Of a stretch of DNA of 64,000 nucleotides, positions 8,540 to 18,229 are shown piece after piece. Within the stretch, counting starts at the first letter, position 1; each line of letters starts with the position of its first letter. Origin of the DNA: Ruminococcus flavefaciens (GTDB taxonomy: Bacteria > Bacillota > Clostridia > Oscillospirales > Ruminococcaceae); assembly GCA_023667045.1 (NCBI GenBank), contig JAMPAU010000001.1, positions 279,135-343,134 of the forward strand, written 5' to 3'. The position numbers were made by a program, and so were the translations under genes. The notes under the pieces are model-generated. The model had not been told where the DNA came from and did not search any database. It saw only the letters and a program-made list of their open reading frames with translations.

Positions 8540-10216
8540 ATGAAAATATCAGGAGCAAAAATTGTTGTTGAAACCTTAATTGAACAGGGCTGTAACACTG
8601 TTTTCGGCTATCCGGGCGGACAGGTTATCAATCTTTTTGATGAACTCTATCTCTGCCGTGACCGCATAAAGCACGTTCTTACAGCACACGAGCAGGGAGC
8701 TTCCCATGCTGCCGACGGCTATGCAAGAGCCACCGGAAAAGTAGGCGTTGTAATTGCAACTTCCGGACCTGGTGCTACAAACCTTGTTACCGGAATCGCT
8801 ACCGCTTATCTCGATTCTGTACCTATGGTTGCCATTACTGGAAATGTTCCGTGCAGTCTTATCGGACGTGACAGCTTTCAGGAAGTTGACATTGTAGGCG
8901 TTACAATGCCTGTAACAAAGCACAACTTCATTGTAAAGGACGTTACAGAGCTTGCCGATACTATCCGCATGGCTTTCAAGATTGCAAAGTCCGGCAGACC
9001 CGGACCTGTACTTGTTGATATTCCTAAGGACGTACAGACATCACTCTGTGAGTTTACACCGGAAAAACAGCCTGTTATACCTTATCCGCTGAATTTTGCA
9101 AAGGAAGACGAACTGAAAAAAGCGTCTGAAATTATCAATGCAAGTGAAAGACCTTACATATATTTCGGAGGCGGTGTTATTTCCGGCAAGGCATCTGATG
9201 AGATTATTGCACTCGCCGACAAAATTGACGCACCTATGGGCTGTTCTCTTATGGGACTTTCAGCAGTTCCGGCAGATAATCCGCACTTCCTTGGTATGCA
9301 GGGTATGCACGGACACTATGCTTCATCTGTCGCTGAGGACGAGGCAGACCTTGTTATTGCACTCGGTGCGAGATTCTCGGACAGAGCAACAGGCGACAAA
9401 AAGCGTTTTGCTAAGAATTTCCGCATAATCCATATCGACATCGACAACGCCGAACTCGACAAGAATATTCCGGCTAACCTTGCCGTACAGGGCGATATAA
9501 AGGACGCTGTAGCACGTCTTACAGCTATGGTTGAGGAAAAGAAGCATGATACATGGTCGGCACGCATTAAGGAACTCCGTGAGGACGAGGCACGCCGTGT
9601 TGAAAGTGCAAAGTCCGGCAGAGAGCTTGACCCGTTTGCTATCGTTGACATTGTAAGCGAGTATGAAGAAAATGCCAATATCGTTACTGACGTTGGACAG
9701 CACCAGATGTGGACGGCTCAGAGATACCCACTCAAAAAGCCGAGAACTTTCCTCACAAGCGGTGGTCTTGGTACTATGGGATTCGGTATGGGTGCAGCTA
9801 TCGGTGCGGCTGAGGCTACAGGCAGAAGAAGCATTCTCTTTACCGGCGACGGCAGTTTCGGAATGAACCTCAATGAGCTTGCAACCTCTGTCACACAGGG
9901 AACTCCCCTCACGGTTGTTATCATGAATAACGGTGTACTCGGCATGGTTCGCCAGTGGCAGACACTTTTCTTCGACAAGCACTATTCAAACACCACACTT
10001 GACGAAAGAAAAACAGATTTCGTAAAGCTTGCTGAGGCATTCGGTGCAAAGGGTGCAAGGGTTTTCACAAAGGACGAACTCCGTCAGGCTGTTCAGGAAT
10101 CCTTTGCATATAACGGAACTTTCGTTATAGACTGTGCCGTTGACTGCGATGAGTTTGTACTGCCTATGCTCCCCCCTGGTGGTTCGATTGACGATATTAT
10201 TACAGAAATAAAGTGA
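8540..10216 (+). CDS. ilvB: Acetolactate synthase large (catalytic) subunit
   Basis: Catalyses the ThDP-dependent condensation of pyruvate (or with 2-oxobutyrate) that starts valine, leucine and isoleucine synthesis. The 558 residues match the family. The catalytic glutamate is E51 in LTAHEQGASHAADGYAR; the ThDP/Mg motif GDGSFGMNLNEL begins near residue 436 and closes with MNNGVLGMVRQWQ. The start is preceded by GAAAGGAA. It is the first structural gene behind the attenuator, and ilvN, its regulatory subunit, follows after 10 bases. Confidence 0.97.
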   Translation: MKISGAKIVVETLIEQGCNTVFGYPGGQVINLFDELYLCRDRIKHVLTAHEQGASHAADGYARATGKVGVVIATSGPGATNLVTGIATAYLDSVPMVAITGNVPCSLIGRDSFQEVDIVGVTMPVTKHNFIVKDVTELADTIRMAFKIAKSGRPGPVLVDIPKDVQTSLCEFTPEKQPVIPYPLNFAKEDELKKASEIINASERPYIYFGGGVISGKASDEIIALADKIDAPMGCSLMGLSAVPADNPHFLGMQGMHGHYASSVAEDEADLVIALGARFSDRATGDKKRFAKNFRIIHIDIDNAELDKNIPANLAVQGDIKDAVARLTAMVEEKKHDTWSARIKELREDEARRVESAKSGRELDPFAIVDIVSEYEENANIVTDVGQHQMWTAQRYPLKKPRTFLTSGGLGTMGFGMGAAIGAAEATGRRSILFTGDGSFGMNLNELATSVTQGTPLTVVIMNNGVLGMVRQWQTLFFDKHYSNTTLDERKTDFVKLAEAFGAKGARVFTKDELRQAVQESFAYNGTFVIDCAVDCDEFVLPMLPPGGSIDDIITEIK

Positions 10217-10226
10217 GGTGATTTCA

Positions 10227-10733
10227 ATGGCTAAACAGTATATAATCGGCGTAATCGTATCAAATATTGCCGGAGTTCTTTCAAGAGTTTCCGGAATGTT
10301 CACAAGACGTGGATTCAATATTGACAGTCTCACAGTAGGCGAGACAGAATCAAGCGAGTTTTCACGTATTACTATTGCTTTTCACGGCGACGCTGAGGTT
10401 AAGGACAGAATTATCAGACAGCTTGACAAAATCCATGATGTAAAGGCTGTTGAAGTTCTTGACAAACATGAAACAGTTATCCGTGAACTTCTTCTTATAA
10501 AAGTCCGCAATAATCCCGAAATCAGACAGGACATTATGACAGCGGTTGAGATTTTCCGCTCAAAGATTGTGGACTATTCACCGGCTTCCCTTACAATAGA
10601 GCTTACAGGCGAAACAACCAAGATTGACGCTTTCATAGAGCTTGTAAAGCCTTACGGCATTATGGAAATGTGCCGTACCGGAATAGTTGCCGTTGAGCGT
10701 GGTGAACGCTGTCTTAACTCAATGGGCAACTGA
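10227..10733 (+). CDS. ilvN: Acetolactate synthase small (regulatory) subunit
   Basis: The 168-residue protein begins with the ACT domain typical of IlvN/IlvH (YIIGVIVSNIAGVLSRVSGM ... RRGFNIDSLTVG), which binds valine and confers feedback inhibition on IlvB. A C-terminal ALS_ss_C region follows (EIFRSKIVDYSPASLTIELTG). I placed the start at the ATG at 10227 behind AGTGAGGTG, since the longer frame begins inside this ribosome binding site. Confidence 0.96.
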   Translation: MAKQYIIGVIVSNIAGVLSRVSGMFTRRGFNIDSLTVGETESSEFSRITIAFHGDAEVKDRIIRQLDKIHDVKAVEVLDKHETVIRELLLIKVRNNPEIRQDIMTAVEIFRSKIVDYSPASLTIELTGETTKIDAFIELVKPYGIMEMCRTGIVAVERGERCLNSMGN

Positions 10734-10789
10734 AAAATGATTATAACTGCTAAGGCAGTATAATATAAATATTTTTTACAAAGGAGTAA

Positions 10790-11833
<1,044 letters not shown>

Positions 11834-11906
11834 CAATTGGCAATTAGCATTGCTGATTGCTGATTTGCAATCCGGAAATTTTCGGCTGTGAATCGGGCTT
11901 TATTAG

Positions 11907-11945
11907 GGTGACGGTTCATAAAAAAGTGCCGTCACCTGTTTTTAT
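11907..11945 (+). terminator. Terminator after ilvC
   Basis: GGTGACGG (11907-11914) pairs with CCGTCACC (11929-11936) and is followed by TGTTTTTAT. Read-through would be needed for downstream genes sharing the ilv promoter. Confidence 0.8.
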
Positions 11946-11967
11946 AATATATAATCTGGAGGCATTT

Positions 11968-12147
11968 ATAAAACAATATAAGATAGTTAAAGTAGCTTTC
12001 GACGTCAATTATGAAAAAGCCGAAAAGTTAATGAATGAAATGGCACAAGATGGTTGGGAAGTTGTATATGTTTCACCTGAACCTGTTGACAGTCTGAAAA
12101 TGATGATTACTTTTTGTCGTGAATCAAGAGACAACATTCATGTATGA
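11968..12147 (+). CDS. DUF4177-like small protein with ATA at the start position
   Basis: The last 59 residues of an open frame (KQYKIVKVAFDVNYEKAEKL ... DGWEVVYVSPEP) resemble the short DUF4177 fold, whose members are about 50-65 residues and begin just before the YKIV strand. A TGGAGG ribosome binding site stands five bases before ATA AAA CAA, exactly where an ATG would be expected. No ATG, GTG or TTG lies nearby in frame. Either the start codon has mutated (gene silenced or weakly expressed), or ATA is used. Longer starts upstream would run through the ilvC terminator. Function unknown. Confidence 0.5.
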   Translation: MKQYKIVKVAFDVNYEKAEKLMNEMAQDGWEVVYVSPEPVDSLKMMITFCRESRDNIHV

Positions 12148-12266
12148 TGATTCTCAATAAAAAACACTTTGTTGCTGTTTACTGTGTATCTGAAATGTCT
12201 GAATTTAATAAAAAAGGCTAATAAAAGTTCTGTCACCTGTTTTTATAATTAATCCGGAGGAATATT

Positions 12267-12629
12267 ATGGCGAGATACACTTTTAAATACTGGTTTGAGT
12301 GGGGTTGCAGTGAAGATTTCTGCCCGTGTTTGTGGTCTGCTGACGATATAACAAGAAATAAGTATGATTATTCCGTAGACCTTTATAAACTGCCTATTTC
12401 AGAAGATTTGATTGAGTTTTTATGTAAACTGGGCATTGAACACGACAACGCTCTTGACTGGGAGTATCCGCCTAATCCTATTTTATGGACTGAGGAAGAA
12501 GAAAAAAACTTTTATATCAAGGCTAAAGAGGGCTATAAAAGATTATGTCAGGAACTCGGAGAGGATTATAAAATTATATACAAAGAAAAACAAGAAGATA
12601 AAAAAATATGTATGATGAAAAAATGGTAA
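12267..12629 (+). CDS. Hypothetical acidic protein
   Basis: A 120-residue soluble protein with a strong CCGGAGGA ribosome binding site. It is rich in Trp, Tyr, Glu and Lys (TFKYWFEWGCSEDFCPCLWS at the N-terminus), with no membrane segment. The upstream 37 bases nearly repeat those before the DUF4177-like gene. Small acidic aromatic-rich proteins of this kind often occur as immunity proteins of contact-dependent toxins, but I see no toxin here and do not recognise the family. It overlaps the next gene by 22 bases. Confidence 0.65.
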   Translation: MARYTFKYWFEWGCSEDFCPCLWSADDITRNKYDYSVDLYKLPISEDLIEFLCKLGIEHDNALDWEYPPNPILWTEEEEKNFYIKAKEGYKRLCQELGEDYKIIYKEKQEDKKICMMKKW

Positions 12630-13144
12630 CGGTTTTGCATTCAGCTTTTCAGAATGCAGTATCTGATTTACGGAATAAGCACAATGAAAATTTTTATTAT
12701 TATGCTTTTATCTTTGATGAGGGTCTAAGACCGTATATTTCGGCACTGTCCTATGAGGCATATGAAAAGTTACTGATTGAAAATGACGTAAGCGATGATA
12801 AAGACGGTTGGAAATGGTGTACTTTTGATTTTCCGTACTGTGCTTACGGATATGATGAGTTTTTCAGTGAAGTGGATAGTATGTTTCTTGAAAGGGAAAA
12901 GGATTTGTCAGATGATGAACTTTACGGCGTTGAATGGGACACAAGAGTTGACTCTATGGAAGAAGTTCTGAAAAGACTTGACAAAGCTGGATTTTTCGGC
13001 ATTGGTGAAAACCGTAAGAACATAATAATAAATGTTGAAGTCGCACCGCCGGACTGTAAAGAACGTCAGAGGGCTTTACGGCTTAATCCGCAGTCTCCGC
13101 TTTTGTCCGAATATCTGGAAATTTGCGAAGATGAGGAAGAATAA
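12608..13144 (+). CDS. DUF4303-like protein
   Basis: A 178-residue soluble acidic protein. The N-terminal pattern (LHSAFQNAVSDLRNK, then NFYYYAFIFDEGL ... ISALSYEAYEKLL) and the later cysteine and tryptophan positions recall DUF4303, a family frequent among presumed immunity proteins. The domain call is from memory of the pattern, not a search. It overlaps the preceding gene and ends 34 bases before ilvD, so it lies inside the BCAA locus without an evident metabolic link. Confidence 0.65.
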   Translation: MYDEKMVTVLHSAFQNAVSDLRNKHNENFYYYAFIFDEGLRPYISALSYEAYEKLLIENDVSDDKDGWKWCTFDFPYCAYGYDEFFSEVDSMFLEREKDLSDDELYGVEWDTRVDSMEEVLKRLDKAGFFGIGENRKNIIINVEVAPPDCKERQRALRLNPQSPLLSEYLEICEDEEE

Positions 13145-13178
13145 TTATTTTAAATTTATTAAAGTGAGGTAAAAAATT

Positions 13179-14843
13179 ATGAGTGAAAATTTTTTCTGTT
13201 CTGGAGTTGAAAAAGCGTCACAGCGTTCACTTTTCAACGCTCTCGGACACACTAAAGAGGAAATGAAACGTCCGCTTGTTGGTATTGTATCTTCATACAA
13301 CGAGATAGTACCTGGACACATGAACATTGACAAAATCGTTGAGGCTGTAAAGTTAGGTGTAGCAATGAACGGCGGTACACCTGTAGTTTTCCCTGCAATA
13401 GCAGTATGTGACGGCATAGCTATGGGACATACAGGCATGAAATACTCTCTTGTTACACGTGACCTTATCGCCGATTCAACCGAATGCATGGCACTTGCAC
13501 ATCATTTTGACGCACTTGTCATGATTCCTAACTGTGACAAAAACGTACCGGGTCTGCTCATGGCTGCCGCACGTATAAACGTTCCGACAATATTTGTCAG
13601 CGGTGGACCTATGCTTGCCGGACACGTAAAGGGCAAAAAGACAAGTCTTTCAAGTATGTTTGAGGCTGTAGGTGCTTACACTGCCGGAAAAATGACCCTT
13701 GAAGACGTTGAAGACTATGAAGCACATGCCTGTCCGACCTGTGGCTCGTGTTCGGGAATGTACACAGCAAACTCCATGAACTGCTTAACTGAAGTACTCG
13801 GCATGGGACTTAAGGGCAACGGAACTATTCCGGCTGTATATTCCGAGAGAATAAAACTCGCCAAAATGGCAGGTATGCAGGTTATGGAACTCTACAGAAA
13901 TAATATCCGTCCGCTTGACATCATGACGGAAAAGGCTTTCATGAATGCCCTTACTGCTGATATGGCTTTAGGCTGTTCAACAAATAGTATGTTGCACCTT
14001 CCGGCAATCGCCAATGAATGCGGAATAGACATCAATCTTGACATTGCAAATGAAATCAGTGCAAAAACTCCTAACCTCTGTCATCTTGCTCCGGCAGGTC
14101 ACACATACATGGAAGACCTCAATGAAGCCGGTGGTGTTTACGCTGTACTGAACGAACTTTCAAAGAAGAATTTAATCAATCTTGACTGTATGACAGTTAC
14201 TGGAAAGACAGTCGGCGAGAATATTTTGGGCTGTATCAATAAAGACCCCGAAACAATCCGTCCTGTTGAAAATCCGTACAGCGAAACAGGCGGTATTGCC
14301 GTACTCCGTGGCAACCTTGCACCCGACAGATGTGTTGTAAAGAGAAGTGCAGTTGCTCCGGAAATGCTCGTCCACAGAGGACCAGCACGTGTATTTGACA
14401 GCGAAGAAGAAGCTATCAAGGTAATCTATGAGGGCGGTATAAAAGCCGGTGACGTTGTGGTTATCCGCTATGAAGGACCAGCAGGTGGTCCTGGTATGCG
14501 TGAAATGCTCTCGCCTACATCTGCAATACAGGGAGCAGGTCTCGGCTCTACAGTTGCACTCATCACAGACGGACGTTTCAGCGGTGCTACTCGTGGTGCT
14601 GCTATCGGACACGTTTCACCTGAGGCTGTAAACGGCGGTACTATCGCATATGTAAAAAACGGCGATATGATTTCTATTGATATTCCTAACTACAGTATTA
14701 ATCTTGAAGTTTCCGACGAGGAACTTGAAGAACGTAAAAAGACAATGCCTATCAAGAAAAAGGAAAATATCACAGGTTATCTTAAACGCTATGCGTCTAT
14801 GGTATCGTCAGCAGACAAGGGTGCTATAATCAACAGGAAGTAA
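13179..14843 (+). CDS. ilvD: Dihydroxy-acid dehydratase
   Basis: Dehydrates dihydroxy-isovalerate and dihydroxy-methylvalerate to the 2-oxo acids. The 554 residues match the family. Cluster-ligand cysteines lie in [17 protein letters not shown] and in [20 protein letters not shown]; the C-terminal signature is [22 protein letters not shown] ribosome binding site AGTGAGG precedes the ATG. Three small accessory genes separate it from ilvC. Confidence 0.97.
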   Translation: MSENFFCSGVEKASQRSLFNALGHTKEEMKRPLVGIVSSYNEIVPGHMNIDKIVEAVKLGVAMNGGTPVVFPAIAVCDGIAMGHTGMKYSLVTRDLIADSTECMALAHHFDALVMIPNCDKNVPGLLMAAARINVPTIFVSGGPMLAGHVKGKKTSLSSMFEAVGAYTAGKMTLEDVEDYEAHACPTCGSCSGMYTANSMNCLTEVLGMGLKGNGTIPAVYSERIKLAKMAGMQVMELYRNNIRPLDIMTEKAFMNALTADMALGCSTNSMLHLPAIANECGIDINLDIANEISAKTPNLCHLAPAGHTYMEDLNEAGGVYAVLNELSKKNLINLDCMTVTGKTVGENILGCINKDPETIRPVENPYSETGGIAVLRGNLAPDRCVVKRSAVAPEMLVHRGPARVFDSEEEAIKVIYEGGIKAGDVVVIRYEGPAGGPGMREMLSPTSAIQGAGLGSTVALITDGRFSGATRGAAIGHVSPEAVNGGTIAYVKNGDMISIDIPNYSINLEVSDEELEERKKTMPIKKKENITGYLKRYASMVSSADKGAIINRK

Positions 14844-14847
14844 TTAC

Positions 14848-15339
14848 ATGAAAAACAAAGAACATTTGCCGGTATATGGTGTAGGACCTCTTATAGTAAT
14901 TCCGCAGATATTATTTACGACGGTCGGAATTATCATGTCAGTGTACGGACTTTTTGAATCCGGAAAAATAAATATCTTGAAAATACCTTTTCTGATAATC
15001 GGGATAATTCTTATAGTTTACGGTGCTTATATGTGGTACAGTGCTAACTATAAAGCAAAGGTTTTTGACGGAATAGTAGAAAACAGACTTATTACGTCGG
15101 GGATATATTCGGTAGTCCGGAATCCTCTTTACAGTGCTTTTCTGCTGATATGTACTGGAGCGGTTTTCATTGCCGGCAACGTGTTTTTGTTTGTCATACC
15201 GGTGATATGCTGGATTTATATGAGTGTGCTTCTGAAACATACAGAAGAAAAATGGCTCACAGACCTTTACGGTCAGGAATACCTCGACTACTGCAAAAAT
15301 GTAAACCGCTGTATACCGTTTTTCCCGAAAAAGAGATAA
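14848..15339 (+). CDS. Isoprenylcysteine carboxyl methyltransferase-like membrane protein
   Basis: The 163-residue protein has four to five hydrophobic helices and the C-terminal signature of the ICMT/phospholipid methyltransferase superfamily: LITSGIYSVVRNPLYSAFLL, then TEEKWLTDLYGQEYLDYCKN, where the histidine, arginine and paired glutamates form the SAM site. Substrate is unknown in bacteria. It starts 4 bases after ilvD and is probably co-transcribed. Confidence 0.82.
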   Translation: MKNKEHLPVYGVGPLIVIPQILFTTVGIIMSVYGLFESGKINILKIPFLIIGIILIVYGAYMWYSANYKAKVFDGIVENRLITSGIYSVVRNPLYSAFLLICTGAVFIAGNVFLFVIPVICWIYMSVLLKHTEEKWLTDLYGQEYLDYCKNVNRCIPFFPKKR

Positions 15340-15343
15340 TATT

Positions 15344-15745
15344 ATGGAAATGAATTTAAAGAAGTTGATTTTTGATACTCCCAACAAAAACAACGACTAT
15401 GTGACATATGAAAATCACCTTAAAACAAGATGTATTTTCAGCAGTACCGGACTGAAAAATCTTTTTTATGAAAATTATGATTATATAATGCTTACAGTTG
15501 AAAACGCAATAACAGAATATATAAACTGTGAGGATTTATGCAATGATGATGAAGATATGTTTCCACGAAAAAGTTTCCTAACTGGCGAGTGGTATATAAG
15601 TGAAATCTGTTTTGAAGATTTGGAGGATATGGAATGGCTTTCTGTCCAAACGGCTTTTACCGCTGATTATTTAGGAATTACGGACGATTATTTAGGCTTG
15701 GACGTTCATTTTGTTTATGACAGCATTGATAGTTGTGCATTGTGA
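15344..15745 (+). CDS. Hypothetical acidic protein
   Basis: A 133-residue acidic soluble protein, five bases after the ICMT-like gene. It is rich in Asp, Glu, Tyr and Asn with no motif I recognise. It stands directly before a SMI1/KNR4 gene, and its size and charge resemble the immunity-type proteins in this stretch, but that is inference from context. Confidence 0.6.
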   Translation: MEMNLKKLIFDTPNKNNDYVTYENHLKTRCIFSSTGLKNLFYENYDYIMLTVENAITEYINCEDLCNDDEDMFPRKSFLTGEWYISEICFEDLEDMEWLSVQTAFTADYLGITDDYLGLDVHFVYDSIDSCAL

Positions 15746-15756
15746 AAGGAAAAAAC

Positions 15757-16308
15757 ATGAATAAATCCATTGAAGAATACCGCACCGAAATTAAAAAAAT
15801 TCTTGAGGAATACTATGAACTTCTCAGAATTTATGATAAATTTCAAATACAGGTTTTGGATTATGTTGAAATTCCGGAGGGAATGTTCACCGGAGAAGTT
15901 GAAATTGATACTGAATATAACCTTAAATTAAAAACATGGAAAATGATACCGTCGGACGTTACGGAGGAGGATATTTCAGAACTCGAAAAAGAAACAGGAA
16001 TCCGTCTTCCTAATCCGCTTAAAGCCTATTATACATCATACTATCATCTGTGGGATTGGCAGATAAATCTCTCCGGAAACTCACCAAAAGCAAAAATGAA
16101 CGGAATTTATGAGGCTTACAATACTTTAATGATACATTTTGGTTATCTGCCGTTCATCTGGGATAATCAATATGGTTGCCTTTTCTGCATGAAAGTTGAT
16201 GAAAATAATCAGGACTGCGGTATATACTGGATTGACCATGAAGAATTATTTGCTTTTAAACCTAAAACAGTCACAGCACAGGATATTGAAAAAGCTATGG
16301 ATTTTTAG
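15757..16308 (+). CDS. SMI1/KNR4 (SUKH) family protein
   Basis: The 183-residue protein shows the SUKH pattern: MIPSDVTEEDISELEKETGI, then RLPNPLKAYYTSYYH, and the later IWDNQYGCLFCMKVD strand pair. SUKH proteins are widely used as immunity proteins against polymorphic toxins. The start is the ATG at 15757 behind GAAAGGA. The frame stops at TAG (16306-16308), yet reads on in frame for 26 plausible residues (AKDFCEYLYNETVRMMKYRL) to a TAA at 16389, so the C-terminus may have been shortened by a nonsense change. Confidence 0.78.
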   Translation: MNKSIEEYRTEIKKILEEYYELLRIYDKFQIQVLDYVEIPEGMFTGEVEIDTEYNLKLKTWKMIPSDVTEEDISELEKETGIRLPNPLKAYYTSYYHLWDWQINLSGNSPKAKMNGIYEAYNTLMIHFGYLPFIWDNQYGCLFCMKVDENNQDCGIYWIDHEELFAFKPKTVTAQDIEKAMDF

Positions 16309-16405
16309 GCTAAAGATTTTTGCGAGTACCTCTATAATGAGACTGTCAGAATGATGAAATACCGCCTTGAAAACGGATTTTATAAATAAATGCGAGGTAT
16401 ATTTT

Positions 16406-16975
16406 ATGACAGATATATATGAAAAATGTCCCATATTAGAAAACGAAAAATATATTTTAAGATTTGTTGAGGAAACGGACGTTTTAGACCTGCTTGAAGT
16501 ATACAGCGACAAAAATGCACTTCCATTTTTCAACAGCGACAACTGCAACGGTGATAATTTCTATTATCCCACAGCAGAAAAAATGCATGAGGCGGTTAGA
16601 TTCTGGCTGTTTTCGTACCGTGAAAGGTATTTTGTTAGATTTGCTATAATAGACAAGTCTGTAAATAAAGCAGTCGGTACGGTTGAGATTTTCCGACGTG
16701 ATTCAAATGATAAATTCGATGGCGACGGTGTATTGCGTCTTGACGTTAAAAGCGACTATGAAAAGGAAAATATTCTTTCTGATATTTTGTCGGTTATAGT
16801 TCCGCCAGCTTTTGAGATGTTCAGCGTTGACGAAATAATAACAAAAGTCCCTGTATATGCGGTTGAGAGAATGAATGCATTCCGGAAATTAGGCTTTTGC
16901 AAGTCGGAATATTTCATGGTCGGCACACATGACAGATACGCTTACAAAGATTACTGGACTTTAAGGAAAATATAA
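16406..16975 (+). CDS. GNAT family N-acetyltransferase
   Basis: The 189-residue protein follows the Acetyltransf_3 layout: ENEKYILRFVEETDVLDLLE at the start, a central strand VGTVEIFRRD, the region replacing the acetyl-CoA loop (RLDVKSDYEKENIL), and the C-terminal VERMNAFRKLGFCKSEYF. The canonical Q/RxxGxG/A loop is degenerate. I chose the ATG at 16406 after GCGAGG over an upstream ATG lacking a ribosome binding site. It overlaps the next remnant as TAATG. Confidence 0.75.
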   Translation: MTDIYEKCPILENEKYILRFVEETDVLDLLEVYSDKNALPFFNSDNCNGDNFYYPTAEKMHEAVRFWLFSYRERYFVRFAIIDKSVNKAVGTVEIFRRDSNDKFDGDGVLRLDVKSDYEKENILSDILSVIVPPAFEMFSVDEIITKVPVYAVERMNAFRKLGFCKSEYFMVGTHDRYAYKDYWTLRKI

Positions 16976-17211
16976 TGAAAATTTGACACGTTGCTATGTA
17001 TGTTGACGACGGTGCAAGGCTTGAAATAATGCACAGACCAAACATTCCGGACAGCATGAAAAATACCGAGACAAAAGGTTATACGCATATAGCTTTTAGT
17101 TTGGGAAGTGCTGAAAATGTTGACGTTCTGACGGAAAAATTAAAATCTGACAGCTATTATAAAAGTTGTATAGCTGATTCTGAGGGCAACCGCATTGAGC
17201 TTACTATATAA
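16975..17211 (+). pseudogene. VOC (glyoxalase/bleomycin resistance) remnant
   Basis: The frame reads MKI, a TGA stop, then HVAMYV joined directly to DDGARLEIMHRPNI and GYTHIAFSLGS, ending SYYKSCIADSEGNRIELTI. These are pieces of a VOC protein in order. About 30 residues appear missing after HVAMYV and about 14 before SYYKSC, and codon 4 is a stop. About 78 residues remain where the family has roughly 120, with both metal-site regions damaged. It is therefore a decayed copy, not a functional enzyme. Confidence 0.75.
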
Positions 17212-17225
17212 ACAGGAGAGCAGTT

Positions 17226-17715
17226 ATGGAAATCAGATATTTATTGCCAAATGACGATTTATATGAAGTAAGCAGTGTTTATGAAAAAAAGCTGGAAATC
17301 CGGATATAAGGGAATATTACCACAGGATTATCTTGAAAGTATTCCGGTTGGTCGGTGGGCGGAAAGCGTTAATAGAAACGGTATGCACAATCTTGTTGCG
17401 ATAGAAAACGGTCATATAATAGGAACTTGTGGTTTTTGTCGTTCGAGGTGGGAAAAGTATTCTGATTATGGTGAAATAGTATCTGTATATTTTCTGCCGG
17501 AGTATACGGGAAAAGGTTTGGGAAAATGTCTGCTTGACAGAGCGGTTGAAGAGCTTGAAAAAATGGGTTATAAGTCCATAATATTGTGGGTACTGGAAGA
17601 AAATTTCAAGGCAAGAAGATTTTACGAAAAGAACGGATTTATTTTCAGCGGAGAATACATGGAAAATATAATAGGCGGAAAAGAAGTACAGGAAGTAATG
17701 TATATCAAGAGGTGA
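17226..17715 (+). pseudogene. GNAT acetyltransferase with +1 frameshift in an A7 run
   Basis: From the ATG at 17226 (AGGAGAG upstream) the frame reads MEIRYLLPNDDLYEVSSVYE and then leaves the GNAT frame in a run of seven adenines (17284-17290). The rest, SWKSGYKGILPQDYLESIP through YFLPEYTGKGLGKCLLDRAV and ILWVLEENFKARRFYEKNGF, is in the +1 frame and is a typical GNAT domain with an intact acetyl-CoA loop (GKGLGK). Removing one A would restore a gene of about 163 residues. Options are a true pseudogene, a phase-variable tract, slippage, or a sequencing error. Confidence 0.75.
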
Positions 17716-17720
17716 TTTTT

Positions 17721-18227
17721 ATGAAAGAATCTACAAAAGAATTTATAAAAAATCTTAAATTTGATGATATTCAATGGCACAGAATGGCTACAGCTTACGG
17801 CACGGCGGAAAAGTTTCCCGAATATTTCAGTGTTCTTGAAAAAATGCAGAGTATTGACAGTATGCATGAAGCGTTTTATAATATTATGCAGGAAGTCGAG
17901 CATCAAGAAACGCTTTTCCAGCCGTTGCCGTTTGTGATGATTTTCTTTAAAAGACTTCTGAAAAAAGCCGAAAATATACACACTCCAGAATCTGAATGGC
18001 TTACAGCAGAAATACAAAGTCAATTACGGCAGATTTCTGAAATATGTGATTATAATGCTTATGAATTTCCGCACGGTTTGCCGTTTCTTGAAATTTCAGA
18101 ACTGCTTGACGATAAGTACTTTCCACCAAACTATTACTACTTGGAATCGGCAGGGACAATTGACCCTCTTGACTATGAACACAGTGTAGTTTACTATACT
18201 AAAAAAATAATAAATGAGGATTTTTAA
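17721..18227 (+). CDS. Hypothetical protein, tandem paralogue A
   Basis: A 168-residue soluble protein starting behind AAGAGGTGA. It is clearly paralogous to the next gene: FIKNLKFDDIQWHRMATAYG here against YIDNLEIKDIPWDRMITAYD there, and both share LLDDKYFPP/ILDDKYLLP and a C-terminal VYYTKKI/YYYTGKI. The PWxRMxTAYG pattern recalls proteins found near polymorphic toxin loci, suggesting an immunity role, but I cannot name the family. Confidence 0.65.
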   Translation: MKESTKEFIKNLKFDDIQWHRMATAYGTAEKFPEYFSVLEKMQSIDSMHEAFYNIMQEVEHQETLFQPLPFVMIFFKRLLKKAENIHTPESEWLTAEIQSQLRQISEICDYNAYEFPHGLPFLEISELLDDKYFPPNYYYLESAGTIDPLDYEHSVVYYTKKIINEDF

Positions 18228-18229
18228 TC

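Noticed and set aside
8268-8540. T-box riboswitch in the ilv leader
   Set aside because: I see no T-box consensus or specifier stem; the translated leader with alternative pairings explains the region better.
9323-9982. Long minus-strand open frame (219 codons) opposite ilvB
   Set aside because: It is antisense to a highly conserved enzyme, has no ribosome binding site, and its composition mirrors ilvB codon usage.
12144-12221. 25-codon frame after the DUF4177-like gene
   Set aside because: No ribosome binding site and no recognisable sequence; too short to support.
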